DNA of 64,000 nucleotides, taken from the NCBI GenBank assembly GCA_030407085.1, contig CM059586.1, positions 99,771,501 through 99,835,500 on the forward strand, given 5' to 3'. Source of the DNA: Trichopria drosophilae (taxonomy: Eukaryota > Arthropoda > Insecta > Hymenoptera > Diapriidae). The notes below the pieces were generated by a model. It worked only from the letters and a program-made list of their open reading frames with translations. It did not search any database and was not told where the DNA came from. The position numbers and the translations under genes were made by a program. Positions 1 through 11,174 of this stretch are shown here, one piece after another; position 1 is the first letter of the stretch; every line of letters begins with the position of its first letter.

Positions 1-336
1 ACCGGAAATAGGAAAATTGTTGAAATAAAAGACCAAATGCGAGATATATTTACGAACTAAATTGAATTTTAACTGCAGAATATGTAAGATTTAAAATCTT
101 ATTTTAATATAGAAAATTTAGTTTCCTTCTAGCTTCGGTGGCTGAAGTCGACAGCCCGATCAAATTTTTAATGTTTACATTTTCTTCACATTGACAGAAA
201 ACCCTTAACATTTACATGCATTTCAATTTAAAGAAACATCCTTTTTTGGTAATTAACCTTTTCTTTCAGTAGGAACGTAGCGTTCTTCATCCAAACTTTT
301 AAAAAGTAACGTTCTTTCTCAAATAAAACTGAAATA

Positions 337-840
337 CAGTAGAGTCTCGGTATATTTATATATTTTTTTGACACACGTGTCCGTAAAGTAGACACTTTAC
401 GGACTCCTTTTAGTCCGTAAAGTGTGATTTTACGGACTGATCTCTGCACTTTACGGACTAAAAACAGTCGTTAAATTGTGCCTACTTTTGCGAACAGTGT
501 ATCAAAAAATAATGTTCGCTCCTCGGCCGTAAAATTTTACGACCCCGGTTTGGAGATACAGCAATCTCCACTCGGTCCGTAAAATTGAACTTTACGGCCT
601 TGGACTGAAAAGTACTATTCTGTTATATTTATATATTTACTCACTCGGTTCCTCGACTTCCCCTTCCGTCACGTAATATTTACGAAAAGAAGGGGAGCGC
701 TGCTACTCCCACTCCCCTCAGTCGTGTTATGTTCGTTACGTCATAGCAGGCCCTCCTTGTGGCCCCAGCCCGCAAGGTGGGGAAAAAGAAAGCGGTGACA
801 GGTAAACATAACGAGACGGAATTATACCGAGATTCTACTG
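337..840. mobile_element. pogo/Tc1-like MITE, copy 1, TA target duplication
   Basis: The left end reads CAGTAGAGTCTCGGTATA and the right end is its near-perfect reverse complement, TATACCGAGATTCTACTG. TA flanks both ends (335-336 and 841-842). Ends beginning CAGT with a TA duplication are typical of pogo/Tigger-like Tc1-mariner elements. A second copy with the same ends lies at 37432-37649. This copy is longer because a block of CGTAAAGT palindromes (about 360-600) sits inside it. It has no transposase ORF. Confidence 0.75.
360..600. repeat. cluster of TCCGTAAAGT palindromes
   Basis: Short inverted units such as GTCCGTAAAGT and ACTTTACGGAC alternate several times, followed by diverged forms (CGGCCGTAAAATTTTACG, GTCCGTAAAATTGAAC). 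Neighbouring units can pair with one another. The block interrupts the copy-1 MITE. Related blocks lie at about 50290-50440 and, with the core GCGTAAAA, at 51535-51852 and 62952-63115. Confidence 0.6.
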
Positions 841-1403
841 TATAGCGTTTTTCGTCGAAACTTTTGTAACATACCATTTTTTCTCAAGACAAACTGAAAC
901 ATAACCTTCTTGGTCCAAGGATTTAGACATATAGCTTTCTTCCTCTACACTTTTGAAATATAACGTTTCTTATCCAAAGAAATGTGAAATGTACCGTTCT
1001 TTCTAGCACATTTGAAGCGTAGCATTCTTCGTAACAAACGTCGGTTTAATGTACGTGCACGTACATTACGCGGGAAACCGATTAATATATCCATTTTGGA
1101 TAGAGTGTAATCTTCGTTCTATAAAATTCTTCACATACGTAGAATTATTTAATAACATTTCAAGTTTTCGAGAAACCTCTTTGAAACCCTGCTTTGTGAT
1201 GGATATTGTGGACTAACTGCATGTTGTAATTGCCGAGAATATTAAATCTCGCTCTTTATCAGGAATATTTAGGAAAAGCCGGAAATTAAAATTTCTCCGA
1301 ACTTTATTTATCTGAGTACAAATAAAATAATACAAATGATTTTAGAATTAAGCTTACGGTTTTATTTCTATTTATTTTGTATCATGATTATGCACAAAGT
1401 TGG

Positions 1404-1470
1404 ATATATAAGGAAATGCACAAGATACTTAAATATAATCTACTGTTCATCTTAGCAGCGATCAGCACCT
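1404..1470 (+). promoter_or_regulatory. probable promoter and 5'UTR exon of cystine-knot gene A
   Basis: ATATATAAGG at 1404-1413 is a good TATA box. About 30 bases downstream begins a short AT-rich stretch that ends at 1470, followed by the donor GTGAGT (1471-1476). The next good acceptor is CTTACAG, ending at 2194, seven bases before the ATG of gene A. This fits a noncoding first exon and a 5'UTR intron of about 724 bases. An ATG at 1417 also opens a short hydrophobic reading frame into the donor. It lies close to the TATA box, so I take it as upstream of the transcript start, but this is not certain. Confidence 0.45.
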
Positions 1471-2201
1471 GTGAGTATTTTGTTCTTAAATGCATGCATG
1501 TATGTAAATCAATTGTACACCAATTTGACATATTACGGCAGTAATTCGGATTATATAATTACTTCGACCAAGACCATAGGTCTGGAGGCCATAACGATGA
1601 GACCCTAAAGATCACAACAATGCAATAAAAAAATTTGTGTACGCGATTTTATACGTTCGTTAGTCCGTCTGTCGATGTAAATTTTTTTCGCGCTGTATAT
1701 CGCAAACAGTAAAACCGCTTTCTGAGTTTGCCTAAGTTAGATCGGACTAGTTTTTGAAGTTGATCCATACTAGATTATGGGGAGGTCGAGCAATAAAACA
1801 AACTGGAAAAATGTTACTTTTTTGCGTATTTTGTCAAAAATACAAATCACACAAAAAATGTTTCTAACAAAAAATATAATTTTCAGTTTTTTTTCTATTG
1901 TCAATTAATTAGCTGGGTCTACCGCCCAATTCGATCTTAAGGCCGCGGGGTCGAAGCCACTAGTTTCTTTTTCAATTTGTAACTTTCAAACTGTTTACAA
2001 CTTTTCTCATTAATGCGAAAAAACAAAAGCTCTCTCTTTGCTTATTGGCACAAATCTAATGATCCGAACCGATTGGTTACAATTATATCCCCAAGTTCGG
2101 TTGTGTTTTTAACTTTACAATTTGCAACATTTCAAAGGAATTTCACTGCACACTAATAGATCCATGTTTAAAATATAAACTTTTAATCTTACAGAATCAA
2201 A

Positions 2202-2424
2202 ATGTTCTTAAAATACGCCGCAGCCCTGGCCCTTCTCCTAGTGTGTGCAATCGGAGCTGATGCTGCATGTAAAGAACTTGAAAAACCTGTAAGTTGACAG
2301 ATTTCTATTCAATTTACAAAAAATATTACTTACTAATTGAATTAACTTTCAGTGCAAGAAAGACTCGGAATGCTGCAGCAATAACTGTCTCTATGACAAG
2401 TGTAAACGTCCAGGAGCTTGGTAG
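2202..2424 (+). CDS. secreted six-cysteine knot peptide, gene A
   Basis: Two coding exons, 2202-2288 and 2353-2424, joined across a 64-base GT-AG intron (GTAAGT ... TTTCAG) in phase 0, predict 52 residues. Residues 1-21 are a signal peptide with a long Ala/Leu core. The mature part has cysteines at 23, 30, 36, 37, 41 and 46, spacing C-x6-C-x5-CC-x3-C-x4-C, the classic inhibitor cystine-knot framework found in conotoxin-like, spider and insect venom peptides and in wasp cys-motif proteins. The intron ends exactly before the second cysteine codon. An acceptor at 2191-2194 precedes the ATG, so a 5'UTR intron is likely. The closest relative here is gene B, with the same exon-1 length and identical cysteine spacing. 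It is expected to be secreted and disulfide-bonded. Whether it is a venom component, an ion-channel ligand or a defence peptide cannot be told from sequence. Confidence 0.85.
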
Positions 2425-2546
2425 ATACGACAATCCTGTTTCCTCGTATTACACGCATTTCAAATACTATGTAAACAAGAAGTTAAGGCTTGATATTTCC
2501 CGTCTTAATTTAGTATCTTGGAATCATCCGCTAATAATGCATGTTA

Positions 2547-2552
2547 AATAAA
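2547..2552 (+). terminator. AATAAA polyadenylation signal, gene A
   Basis: The first AATAAA after the stop codon of gene A, 123 bases downstream. Confidence 0.55.
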
Positions 2553-3930
2553 ATGCACATTCTACGAAAATTTGAGCGTTGGTTTTCAAAACTTTTTTAA
2601 TATTCATATGACATGATTTTCTGAATAAAATTTTCCTACCACTCCATAAGAAATATAATTGCAATAGCCGTACATCCACCGGAGATCCACGAAAGGTATT
2701 AAATAAGAAACATAAGTTTGGAACAGAATTAACAAGGATTTGAAAGAATATCACAGGATTAAACCAATCACGAAGAAAATGATTCATTTAAGAGCCATCA
2801 TTTTAAGCCGCAATTTGTCTTCCATTACATATTAAATGCAGTAGATTTGATGTGCTTACGCGAGCTATTCGGTGGACTATCACCAAAAGAAAATAAATGC
2901 TATTGCTTTACGTATACATTTTAATTACTATTGTTAGCATGCACGATTACGTGTTTAAGGTTCGATAAATGATAATAAAACCAACCAAAGTAGAACAGGC
3001 CTTTGTTTCATTATATCTCGAGTCCGTAATACTTTTCCAAATTCGCAGAATTCCATTCATCGACAAATTCGCCATAATCATTGTGTTGACATCTTTGGAA
3101 GTCCTGTGACATTTTACCGCTCACTAGACAGAATGAAAGAATTCTTCTGAGTAACCAATAAATTAGTTATAGATGATTGTAGAAAACCGAAGAGGAATTT
3201 ATAAAATAAATAGACAGATATGCGATCAATGGAGGAAAAGTAATTTTATTTTGTATTCTTGAGAGTTTTATTTTACCAAACAATTAATGGATTGACTGCA
3301 GAATTTAATCGGAGGTAAGTTAATAAATTAAAAATTATTAATTTGGAATCAAAGAACAAAAAGCGGACTTAACGTTTGGAACCTCACATAATTTCTTACA
3401 AACCCTATCACATTACCTCCACCCGTGTTTGTATCTGAACAAAAAATTTAATAATATTGCCAAACATATGTTTGCCGGTTAACATCTAAATATTTACTCA
3501 ATTCAATACATATTAGTTCGTCCAACTGGATCATGATACCGATCGAACAACATTATTTAGTCCCAACATTTAATTTACATACCAGATGATCCGGCTCGAA
3601 AGACCAATTCACATTGCATCTTGAAAGGTTCAGAGCCTCTATTTCAGTAAGTATGATGATTATAAAGAAAATAAAGCAATATTTTGGAAAGAATAGAAAT
3701 TAAATAAGGCTTTATTGCAAAGTTTATTTTTCCTTGCTGCCTTCATCCCATAATAAATGCTTGGTGAGTGGTTTAGTACCATGATCACCTAATCAACAAA
3801 AATTGCCGCCTACCAGATAGGCTAGGAACAATTTTGCGTATTGTTTTTAATAAATATATATACGTATGAAGTTAATGTAGCAAATTGGGCAGCCGGAAAC
3901 ATTTTGTATGTTCAAACATAAATCCCGCTT

Positions 3931-4174
3931 TATAAAACCCCGTTTAACGAATACTCTGTTTACGAATATTTGCGTTTTCGATTTCGAATCGAAAAAAAAA
4001 TTCAAACCCCTTTAGACATTTTGAGGATATTGAGCATTCGCAACGGCAGAATACGTTTCTGTGAAGGAGAAAAGTTGGATGTGGGGAGTCGATATTTCCT
4101 CCTTAAATATTCCTTACCAGATATTTAAATGCCTAGTGTTGTCTCGACCGTATTCGTTAACGGGAGTTCCACTG
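3931..4174. mobile_element. decayed pogo-like MITE
   Basis: The right end (ACGGGAGTTCCACTG then TA at 4175-4176) has the form of a Tigger-like end. An inverted, diverged partner (ACCCCGTTTAACGAATAC) lies near 3938. The interior also repeats ACGAATA. No ORF. Confidence 0.4.
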
Positions 4175-4989
4175 TATCTATTAGCAAGTAAAGTTCCCAG
4201 CTTAAACAATATCGGCGATTACAGTCTCATACAAATTAATCAAAAACTGTAATCGGAGGAACACCAATATGAATATAATTAATAATAAAGTTACATAGAC
4301 TTTTTGGATCATTAATAGGTAACGGACACAATTTAGTCATTGGGCGCTCGAATGCCCTTTATGTCTTCAGATTCCACTGAGCCGAAAACTACTAGGTTAT
4401 CATGGTTTACTGGCGATTCCTTATGACCTTTCTATTTTGAACGTGACTAGTTCCAAAATATGTTTTAGAGACCACCTTTTCTAATAATGTTGAGTTAGCT
4501 GTAGCAGTCTTTGGTATTTGATAGTCGTATAAGACTGTCAATAAACGGGTGAATTGTTAGTTCTCCCATCAACTCTACATGCTGCTCTCCCGTCAACTTG
4601 AAATGTAAAAGAATCTGAAAGAGAAGGGCGAGAGAGATGTTGTAGTTTAAAGAATATTTTGATTCTGAAAAGCACAAAATGTAAAATGCGTAAATGCAGC
4701 AAAATGCCTAATTTTAATCGGTGCTCGTTAAGCATTTCACTTCATTAGACTAAATTTTCCCTCTAAGGAATATAGAGAGTTGCTATTCAATATTATTCCT
4801 ATCGTTACTCTCCTTGCCATGAATATATGAAAGGATAAAGCAAAATTTGATTTCATTTATAAGACTGAAACTATTTCCCACGTATTTATAATTGGACCGG
4901 ACGCGTACATTTGAACGAATTTGTTCCGCGTTAAAATTTTCGCAGTGAGCGGGTACTGCGTAATCGGGAGTTTACATAAAAAAAAATTT

Positions 4990-5460
4990 AATTTAGATGG
5001 TCATACCTGCAGATGCTTTTAAATGAGGCTGTAGCTCGTGTCCTGCCTAACAGGCGGATCAAGAACGTGACGAAATAGAAGAGTTCTTGAAAGCCTGCCT
5101 TGTGGCGATTAACGAGAAACAAACTTTGGCTTCCAAAAATGTTACTCATTCTTTTCCTTGTTGTCTAATACTCACTCGAAAAGCGCAGCAAGAGTACAAT
5201 GCACATAAGCAGTAACAGTTGCTGCCTTACAGGCGGCAATATCATTTACATGGAATTACTGCTTTCCCTTTCGGGTACCTGGATGTGATCAACGAGCGGC
5301 AGTAATCTAATGAATTTGGAATGACTTAGTTCCCTGGACCTCAGGTTGACTTTGGACCGAATTAAAAAAACTGAATATAAAACTAGATGCCTTGAAGCCG
5401 AATGGCTGCAAGAATCGACTGTTGAAGCGTCTCGAGAGTGAGCTGCGAGGCTTTGGCGCA
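4990..5460 (+). pseudogene. possible decayed coding segment, unrecognised
   Basis: Composition here is higher in GC than the flanks. One forward frame from about 5068 runs about 45 codons with a protein-like makeup (EEFLKACLVAINEKQ is readable), and stops then accumulate. No motif is identifiable. It may be an old transposon ORF. This is a weak call. Confidence 0.2.
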
Positions 5461-7193
5461 TCGACTAAATTTTTTTTTATACTTCTTTTAGATATATGTT
5501 AAACCTGTCTTTTTATGGTTACCTTACTTAAGATAAAATGTGAGGTTATGACAATAACATTTCGACAGCACCACACATTATGTAGCGTCTCTATATAAAA
5601 ATTATTTTCCGTGTACGATTGTACACAAATCTAATCAGCTTATAGACTTCATTCATATCATTAAAACGCACTAACAACCAAATGCGTTTAGTTGGGAGAA
5701 CCAAATGTTTTTTTCAGTGCATGTAATAAAATCTTATAACATTTTCCGTTTAAAAGTGAACATTGTATATTTTTTATATTTAAACATTTGAATTGCGATA
5801 ACGTCTTAAATTTATATAAGATTTTGAATGTTTCTTTTATTTCTTTCATAATCTATGCGTTTCAATGTATAAATTAACAGACGTGATTACTTTAATGCTA
5901 ACATATCGATAAACAGAATTGTGTGGCCATTTTAGATGTCACAGATCAGCAAATAGTTCTCTACGGCAGGGACGGCGAAATAGCGTAACATTTGTGCAGC
6001 CAAAACTACTGGCGAGCCATACATCATTGCGACGTATCGCCTATTTACCCGAGTATGCCGCTAAATCGACGTTCTTTCATTGTTGACGACGAATCCAGAG
6101 AGCAACAAAAATTTCGTTTATTCCGGGATGAAGACTCGGGCTGGAATTTTTAGACGCGACTCAGTCTCAAACTCAGACTGGAGTCTCCGAATCGCATTCG
6201 ATATTTTGCAACTTGTCAGCTCTCGGGTATCCGGCAAAATGCCGTAATGTCGCAGAGGTTACTGGATCGAAAAAGGTTAGTGTTTCATATTTTTAAGTAA
6301 TAAATAATAAATAACGTTTAAAGTGAAGGGAATTTACTTAATAATAATTGATTTCTTAAAATTGCGCAAAATATTTGAAGCAAATAAGTGCACTTATCGT
6401 TATTTTGTAAAAAATTATTTGTTTACCTTTTAATATTTTTGTATTTATGTGTGGTCGCACACTCCCAAAAGAAAATTTTGTATGGAAAATATAATAGATT
6501 ATGGGTATTGAACCTAATAATAGACATACAAAAAATTGTCAATACGTATCAGAGTAATATGTAGGTTATAAGATTGATATAAGAGGTTAACCAATAAATT
6601 TATCGATAAGTGTGGGTTTACTGTTTCAGCAATGTTAAAAGAAGAGAAATATGTATCTGGAATAAATCGAGAGGATATATTCAGATAAGTACTATTTTAT
6701 TATCATAACAATTATGCGACAAAATTATAATAAGGTTCTTTGTAAAATTTTAATGTTTATTTGCAGGTACTAAGGATACGAAATCCCTTCTCGTTTGAAT
6801 TGTGAAAATAGATTTTCACGAAAGATTGTGGAAATCTCTCCCAGCAATCCGGAACTCTGAGGCTGATCCTGTCGCTGATGCATAAACATCATAGAGCGAC
6901 ACTTATAGAGCAGAGATAATTGCAAAGTTTTATCAGTTATAACTTTTTATATATAATACATTTTTCAACTACAATTTTGATAAAGCTATACCTAAAATTT
7001 TTGTTTAAAGAATATACCATCGTGTGGGAGAATATTTCGCGGTTCATTTAAAAAAAAATGACGGATTCTTTTTCCGTTCTGAACTTATGATTCTTTTAAG
7101 AGCACAACTCTGCGATTTCGTCATTCGCTATGTCGCGCGGCGGCGAATGTCAGTACTAAGCGGTAGTATCTCGTCGGTACTGATTTACACAGG

Positions 7194-7737
7194 TTGTCAG
7201 TACTCATTATTAGTACTGCTTCAGTATTTTTACAGTGGCGCAGGCAGTACCCATTCCTTTCCGAAAATCAGTACGTCCCTCTAAACTCGGATTTTTATGC
7301 ACAGAAGTGACATCATTTTGGATTTTTCGGATTTCTTGTGATTTATTTTCATATCAACAAAATCTGTGGTATCAATAATTAATTATATTGGTATCCGTAC
7401 AGTATCAAATATTTAATTATATAATAGTACTAAATCTCGGACTTTGAAATCTCAATGAAAGCAACACTCAAATTTATGTTGCGTAGATCCATCATCCATT
7501 ATTACGTGCTTTTCAAATTGAATATATTCGGTTTAATTACAATTTTTAGAGTTTTGCTGGGTGTATGTAAGCAAATAGTTAATCTAGAATATTACAGAAT
7601 TGATAGCAGGCAGGGAAAGATAAGGAGGGAAAAGGCCTGCAGAGAAATTGTTAAAACACATTTTCGATTTTCTTAAAATGGTCGATTTTTTATATTTATT
7701 GTATAAAACTATAATACAAAATAATACAATCAAGCTT
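7194..7737. other. left-arm-only segment of the palindrome
   Basis: On the right the sequence passes directly from CGGTACTGATT to the shared GGGGAAATATGA block. On the left 544 bases intervene. They include a 73-codon open frame (7455-7676) with no recognisable domain. Either this was inserted on the left or deleted on the right. No target duplication is clear. Confidence 0.5.
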
Positions 7738-9192
7738 AGGGGAAATATGACTTAAGAGAAAGCGCCGTCATCTTGTTGGCCTCAAGCATACAGCGTAAAA
7801 AACTAATATTTCAGAAATCTTCTATGCGGGTTTCTCTTCCAATGTCTCTTTGACATGTGGTCCAAATAAGTTTTTACACAATAAAACCGTTTATTACATT
7901 TTTTACAAATGTATGTTACCGGCATTTTGAACATTTCTTTACTGCAACGTTGGTCTTTAGTGGGATTACTTCGAGATATGCATACATCTTCGATGAATTC
8001 AAAAATTGATTGAAGAAAGAGATTGATTCTGAAAACAAACGTGGATTTTATAATGAATATTATGTTAATTAAAAACACATAATGGTAAATTTATATAATA
8101 AATTTAATATCGAAACAGGTAACCTTCATAGTTTAAACATTTACTTAAAAAAATATTGTAGAGTGCTATTCTTCACCTAAAGTAATGACAACCCGGAAAA
8201 TAACATCTGTTCTATTAAAAATGCCATTATCTTTTAATTTCAGAAATCAGAAATAAGAAATATTCAGAAATTTTTATTGTAAAGAACTAGAAAGTCAGGT
8301 AGAAATTATGTACAATCTATTCAGATGAATCGAATTAAGGCCCAATGAGAATAAAGCTTGATGATAATAAACCAAAATCACTTTGCAAGTATGGAGAGCG
8401 ACAATTTTAATCTAGTATTAGTCTTTCTTGAAATGAATAATAATGAACTGAACATAATCTAGTAACTCCGAAATAAGAAAGCTTCCAACATGAATTACAT
8501 ACTATTTTAATACATAACTAGTATAAAATAGTGTAATATATCTTCAACTAATATAATGAATACAAAAATACTTCTTTCCATCAGCGAAATGTACCACCTT
8601 AATATTTTATTAATGTTTCAATATATTATGAAAACTATATAATTATTAAGTTCAACTAAATATATTTCGAACATAGTTCAATCTTACCTTCAAACAGAAG
8701 CAAATCGGACACTGAAGACGTAGTTTCGTGCTGGTAGGTATTTAGTCGAGAGGCTTCGGATGCACTGAGCGTTTTCTGGAGCGAGTACCAACACTTTCGA
8801 AGTCCAGGAGCAAACTAATTTAGCTCAATATTTTAAAGTTCAAATACGTACCTGGTTCAGATAGTTTAGAGGAGGGGGTATTTGTATATTGCTTAAATAC
8901 GGTTGGATGGTCGACAGTGAAGTATATATCCCCAGTTTGGAAAACCGATTAAGGTTGTATAAATGCGTTTGGGTCACAATTGTTTTCCAACTTAGCCGTA
9001 TGCAGGAACCCGGGCAGCTCGACGGACAGATTAACTAAGGAAATATTTCATCATACATCGTTCTAGTAAAAGCATGTTTACAACTTGTCTAGTAGTTGTC
9101 GACTTGTCTATAGACAGTCGCAAACTGCTTCTTAGGAAAGTTTCACTCCCAATCTAAGAATCCATGGGTTAGTTTGAATTACATTATCATCT
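7738..9192 (-). repeat. inner palindrome arm, left
   Basis: About 1,455 bases, the same length as the right arm and nearly identical to its reverse complement, with only scattered substitutions by eye. Carries a copy of the zinc-finger ORF on the minus strand. Confidence 0.85.
7803..7934 (-). CDS. small C2H2 zinc-finger protein, left palindrome copy
   Basis: From the first in-frame ATG the ORF predicts 43 residues with one C2H2 finger: Cys10, Cys13, His26, His31 (C-x2-C-x12-H-x4-H), then a basic tail. The frame is open upstream to an acceptor (TTTTCAG, exon start 8028), and a strong donor (AAG|GTAAGAT) lies at 8687/8688, so the transcript probably has an upstream noncoding exon. A short out-of-frame upstream ORF precedes the ATG. 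Compared with the right copy there are Phe/Leu at residue 2, Lys/Thr at 33, and a TAG where the right copy has TAT, so this protein is seven residues shorter. A single finger suggests a fragment, or a transposon-encoded nucleic-acid binding protein. Expression is unproven. Confidence 0.4.
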   Translation of the reverse strand: MFKMPVTYICKKCNKRFYCVKTYLDHMSKRHWKRNPHRRFLKY

Positions 9193-9538
9193 TCTGGATT
9201 ATATGGTAGTCTACATCAGGAAACAAATGAAATTGAATAGTTTTGAATATTTTACTTCTGCAGCACTTACGATTCACAGTACCCATAACGTTTTTCGTAT
9301 CCCAGAAAGTGATTTTTTTACCACGTGTTTATTAACTTGTATTCTTGTCTGTCTGTCTGTCTGTCTGTCTGTTCGTCCGGTACAAATCTTGTAATCGATT
9401 TTAAACTAACTTACCGATGAGTAGAGACTTGAAACTTTTAGGATAGCCCAAAATTGGATGACAATGCATTCCTTTGCCGTTTATTACAAGTTTTAAGAAC
9501 ATTTTCAGCAAATTTAAATTTTATTTTAAAAAAAAATA
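9193..9538. other. palindrome spacer with TGTC microsatellite
   Basis: This is the non-repeated centre between the inner arms. It holds a run of about seven TGTC units near 9346-9371 followed by a stretch (GAGACTTGAAACTTTTAGG) of the kind often seen in insect non-autonomous elements. No gene is supported. Confidence 0.6.
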
Positions 9539-10993
9539 GATGATAATGTAATTCAAACTAACCCATAGATTCTTAGATTGGGAGTGAAACTTTCCTAAGA
9601 AGCGGTTTGCGACTGTCTATAGACAAGTCGACAACTACTAGACAAGTTGTAAACATGCTTTTACTAGAACGATGTATGATGTAATATTTCCTTAGTTAAT
9701 CTGTCCGTCGAGCTGCCCGGGTTCCTGCATCCGGCTAAGTTGGAAAACAATTGTGACCCAAACGCATTTATATAACCTTAATCGGTTTTCCAAACTGGGG
9801 ATATATACTTCTCTGTCGACCCATCCAACCGTATTTAAGCAATATACAAATACCCCCTCCTCTAAACTATCTGAACCAGGTACGTATTTGAACTTTAAAA
9901 TATTGAGCTAAATTAGTTTGCTCCTGGACTTCGAAAGTGTTGGTACTCGCTCCAGAAAACGCTCAGTGCATCCGAAGCCTCTCGACTAAATACCTACCAG
10001 CACGAAACTACGTCTTCAGTGTCCGATTTGCTTCTGTTTGAAGGTAAGATTGAACTATGTTCGAAATATATTTAGTTGAACTTAATAATTATATAGTTTT
10101 CATAATATATTGAAACATTAATAAAATATTAAGGTGGTACATTTCGCTGATGGAAAGAAGTATTTTTGTATTCATTATATTAGTTGAAGATATATTACAC
10201 TATTTTATACTAGTTATGTATTAAAATAGTATGTAATTCATGTTGGAAGCTTTCTTATTTCGGAGTTACTAGATTATGTTCAGTTCATTATTATTCATTT
10301 CAAGAAAGACTAATACTAGATTAAAATTGTCGCTCTCCATACTTGCAAAGTGATTTTGGTTTATTATCATCAAGCTTTATTCTCATTGGGCCTTAATTCG
10401 ATTCATCTGAATAGATTGTACATAATTTCTACCTGACTTTCTAGTTCTTTACAATAAAAATTTCTGATTATTTCTTATTTCTGATTTCTGAAATTAAAAG
10501 ATAATGGCATTTTTAATAGAACAGATGTTATTTTCCGGGTTGTCATTACTTTAGGTGAAGAATAGCACTCTACAATATTTTTTTAAGTAAATGTTTAAAC
10601 TATGAAGGTTACCTATTTCGATATTAAATTTATTATATAAATTTACCATTATGTGTTTTTAATTAACATAATATTCATTATAAAATCCACGTTTGTTTTC
10701 AGAATCAATCTCTTTCTTCAATCAATTTTTGAATTCATCGAAGATGTATGCATATCACGAAGTAATCCCACTAAAGACCAACGTTGCAGTAAAGAAATGT
10801 TGAAAATGCCGGTAACATACATTTGTAAAAAATGTAATAAACGGTTTTATTGTGTAAAAACTTATTTGGACCACATGTCAAAGAGACATTGGACGAGAAA
10901 CCCGCATAGAAGATTTCTGAAATATTATTTTTTTACGCTGTATGCTTGAGGCCAACAAGATGACGGCGCTTTCTCTTAAGTCATATTTCCCCT
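9539..10993 (+). repeat. inner palindrome arm, right
   Basis: Mirror copy of 7738-9192. It includes a TATA-like TTATATAA near 9770, the donor AAG|GTAAGAT at 10043/10044 and an acceptor ending at 10702. Confidence 0.85.
10797..10949 (+). CDS. small C2H2 zinc-finger protein, right palindrome copy
   Basis: Predicts 50 residues: one C2H2 finger (Cys10, Cys13, His26, His31), a basic stretch and a hydrophobic seven-residue C-terminal extension produced by TAT in place of the TAG of the left copy. The exon begins at 10703 after a TTTTCAG acceptor. The upstream exon ending at 10043 has no ATG compatible with this frame, so translation probably starts inside the second exon. The finger residues are intact in both copies, which fits either selection or recent duplication. 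It may belong to a mobile element rather than to the host. Confidence 0.4.
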   Translation: MLKMPVTYICKKCNKRFYCVKTYLDHMSKRHWTRNPHRRFLKYYFFTLYA

Positions 10994-11174
10994 AATCAGT
11001 ACCGGCGAGATACTACCGCTTAGTACTGACATTAGCCGCCGCGCGTCATAGCGAATGACGAAATCTCAGAGTTGTGCTCTTAAAAGAATCATAAGTTCAG
11101 AACGAAACAAGACTCCGTCAATTTTTTTTAAATGAGCTGCGAAATATTCTCCCACACGATGGTATATTGAGTGT

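Larger units (their letters stand above)
262..1045. repeat. degenerate ~40-45 bp tandem repeat, interrupted by a MITE
   Basis: Variants of a unit like TAGCGTTCTTCRTCCAAACT followed by TTTGAAA recur at about 262-335 and again at about 841-1045, for example TATAGCGTTTTTCGTCGAAA, ATATAGCTTTCTTCCTC and GTAGCATTCTTCGTAAC. The copies are diverged. The stretch between the two blocks is a pogo-like MITE, so the array probably predates that insertion. No gene is visible. Confidence 0.55.
2560..6130. other. AT-rich intergenic stretch, no intact gene seen
   Basis: Open frames here are short and have no splice or codon support. Two items stand out and are listed separately: a pogo-like remnant at 3931-4174 and a decayed coding-like patch at about 4990-5460. 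Confidence 0.5.
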
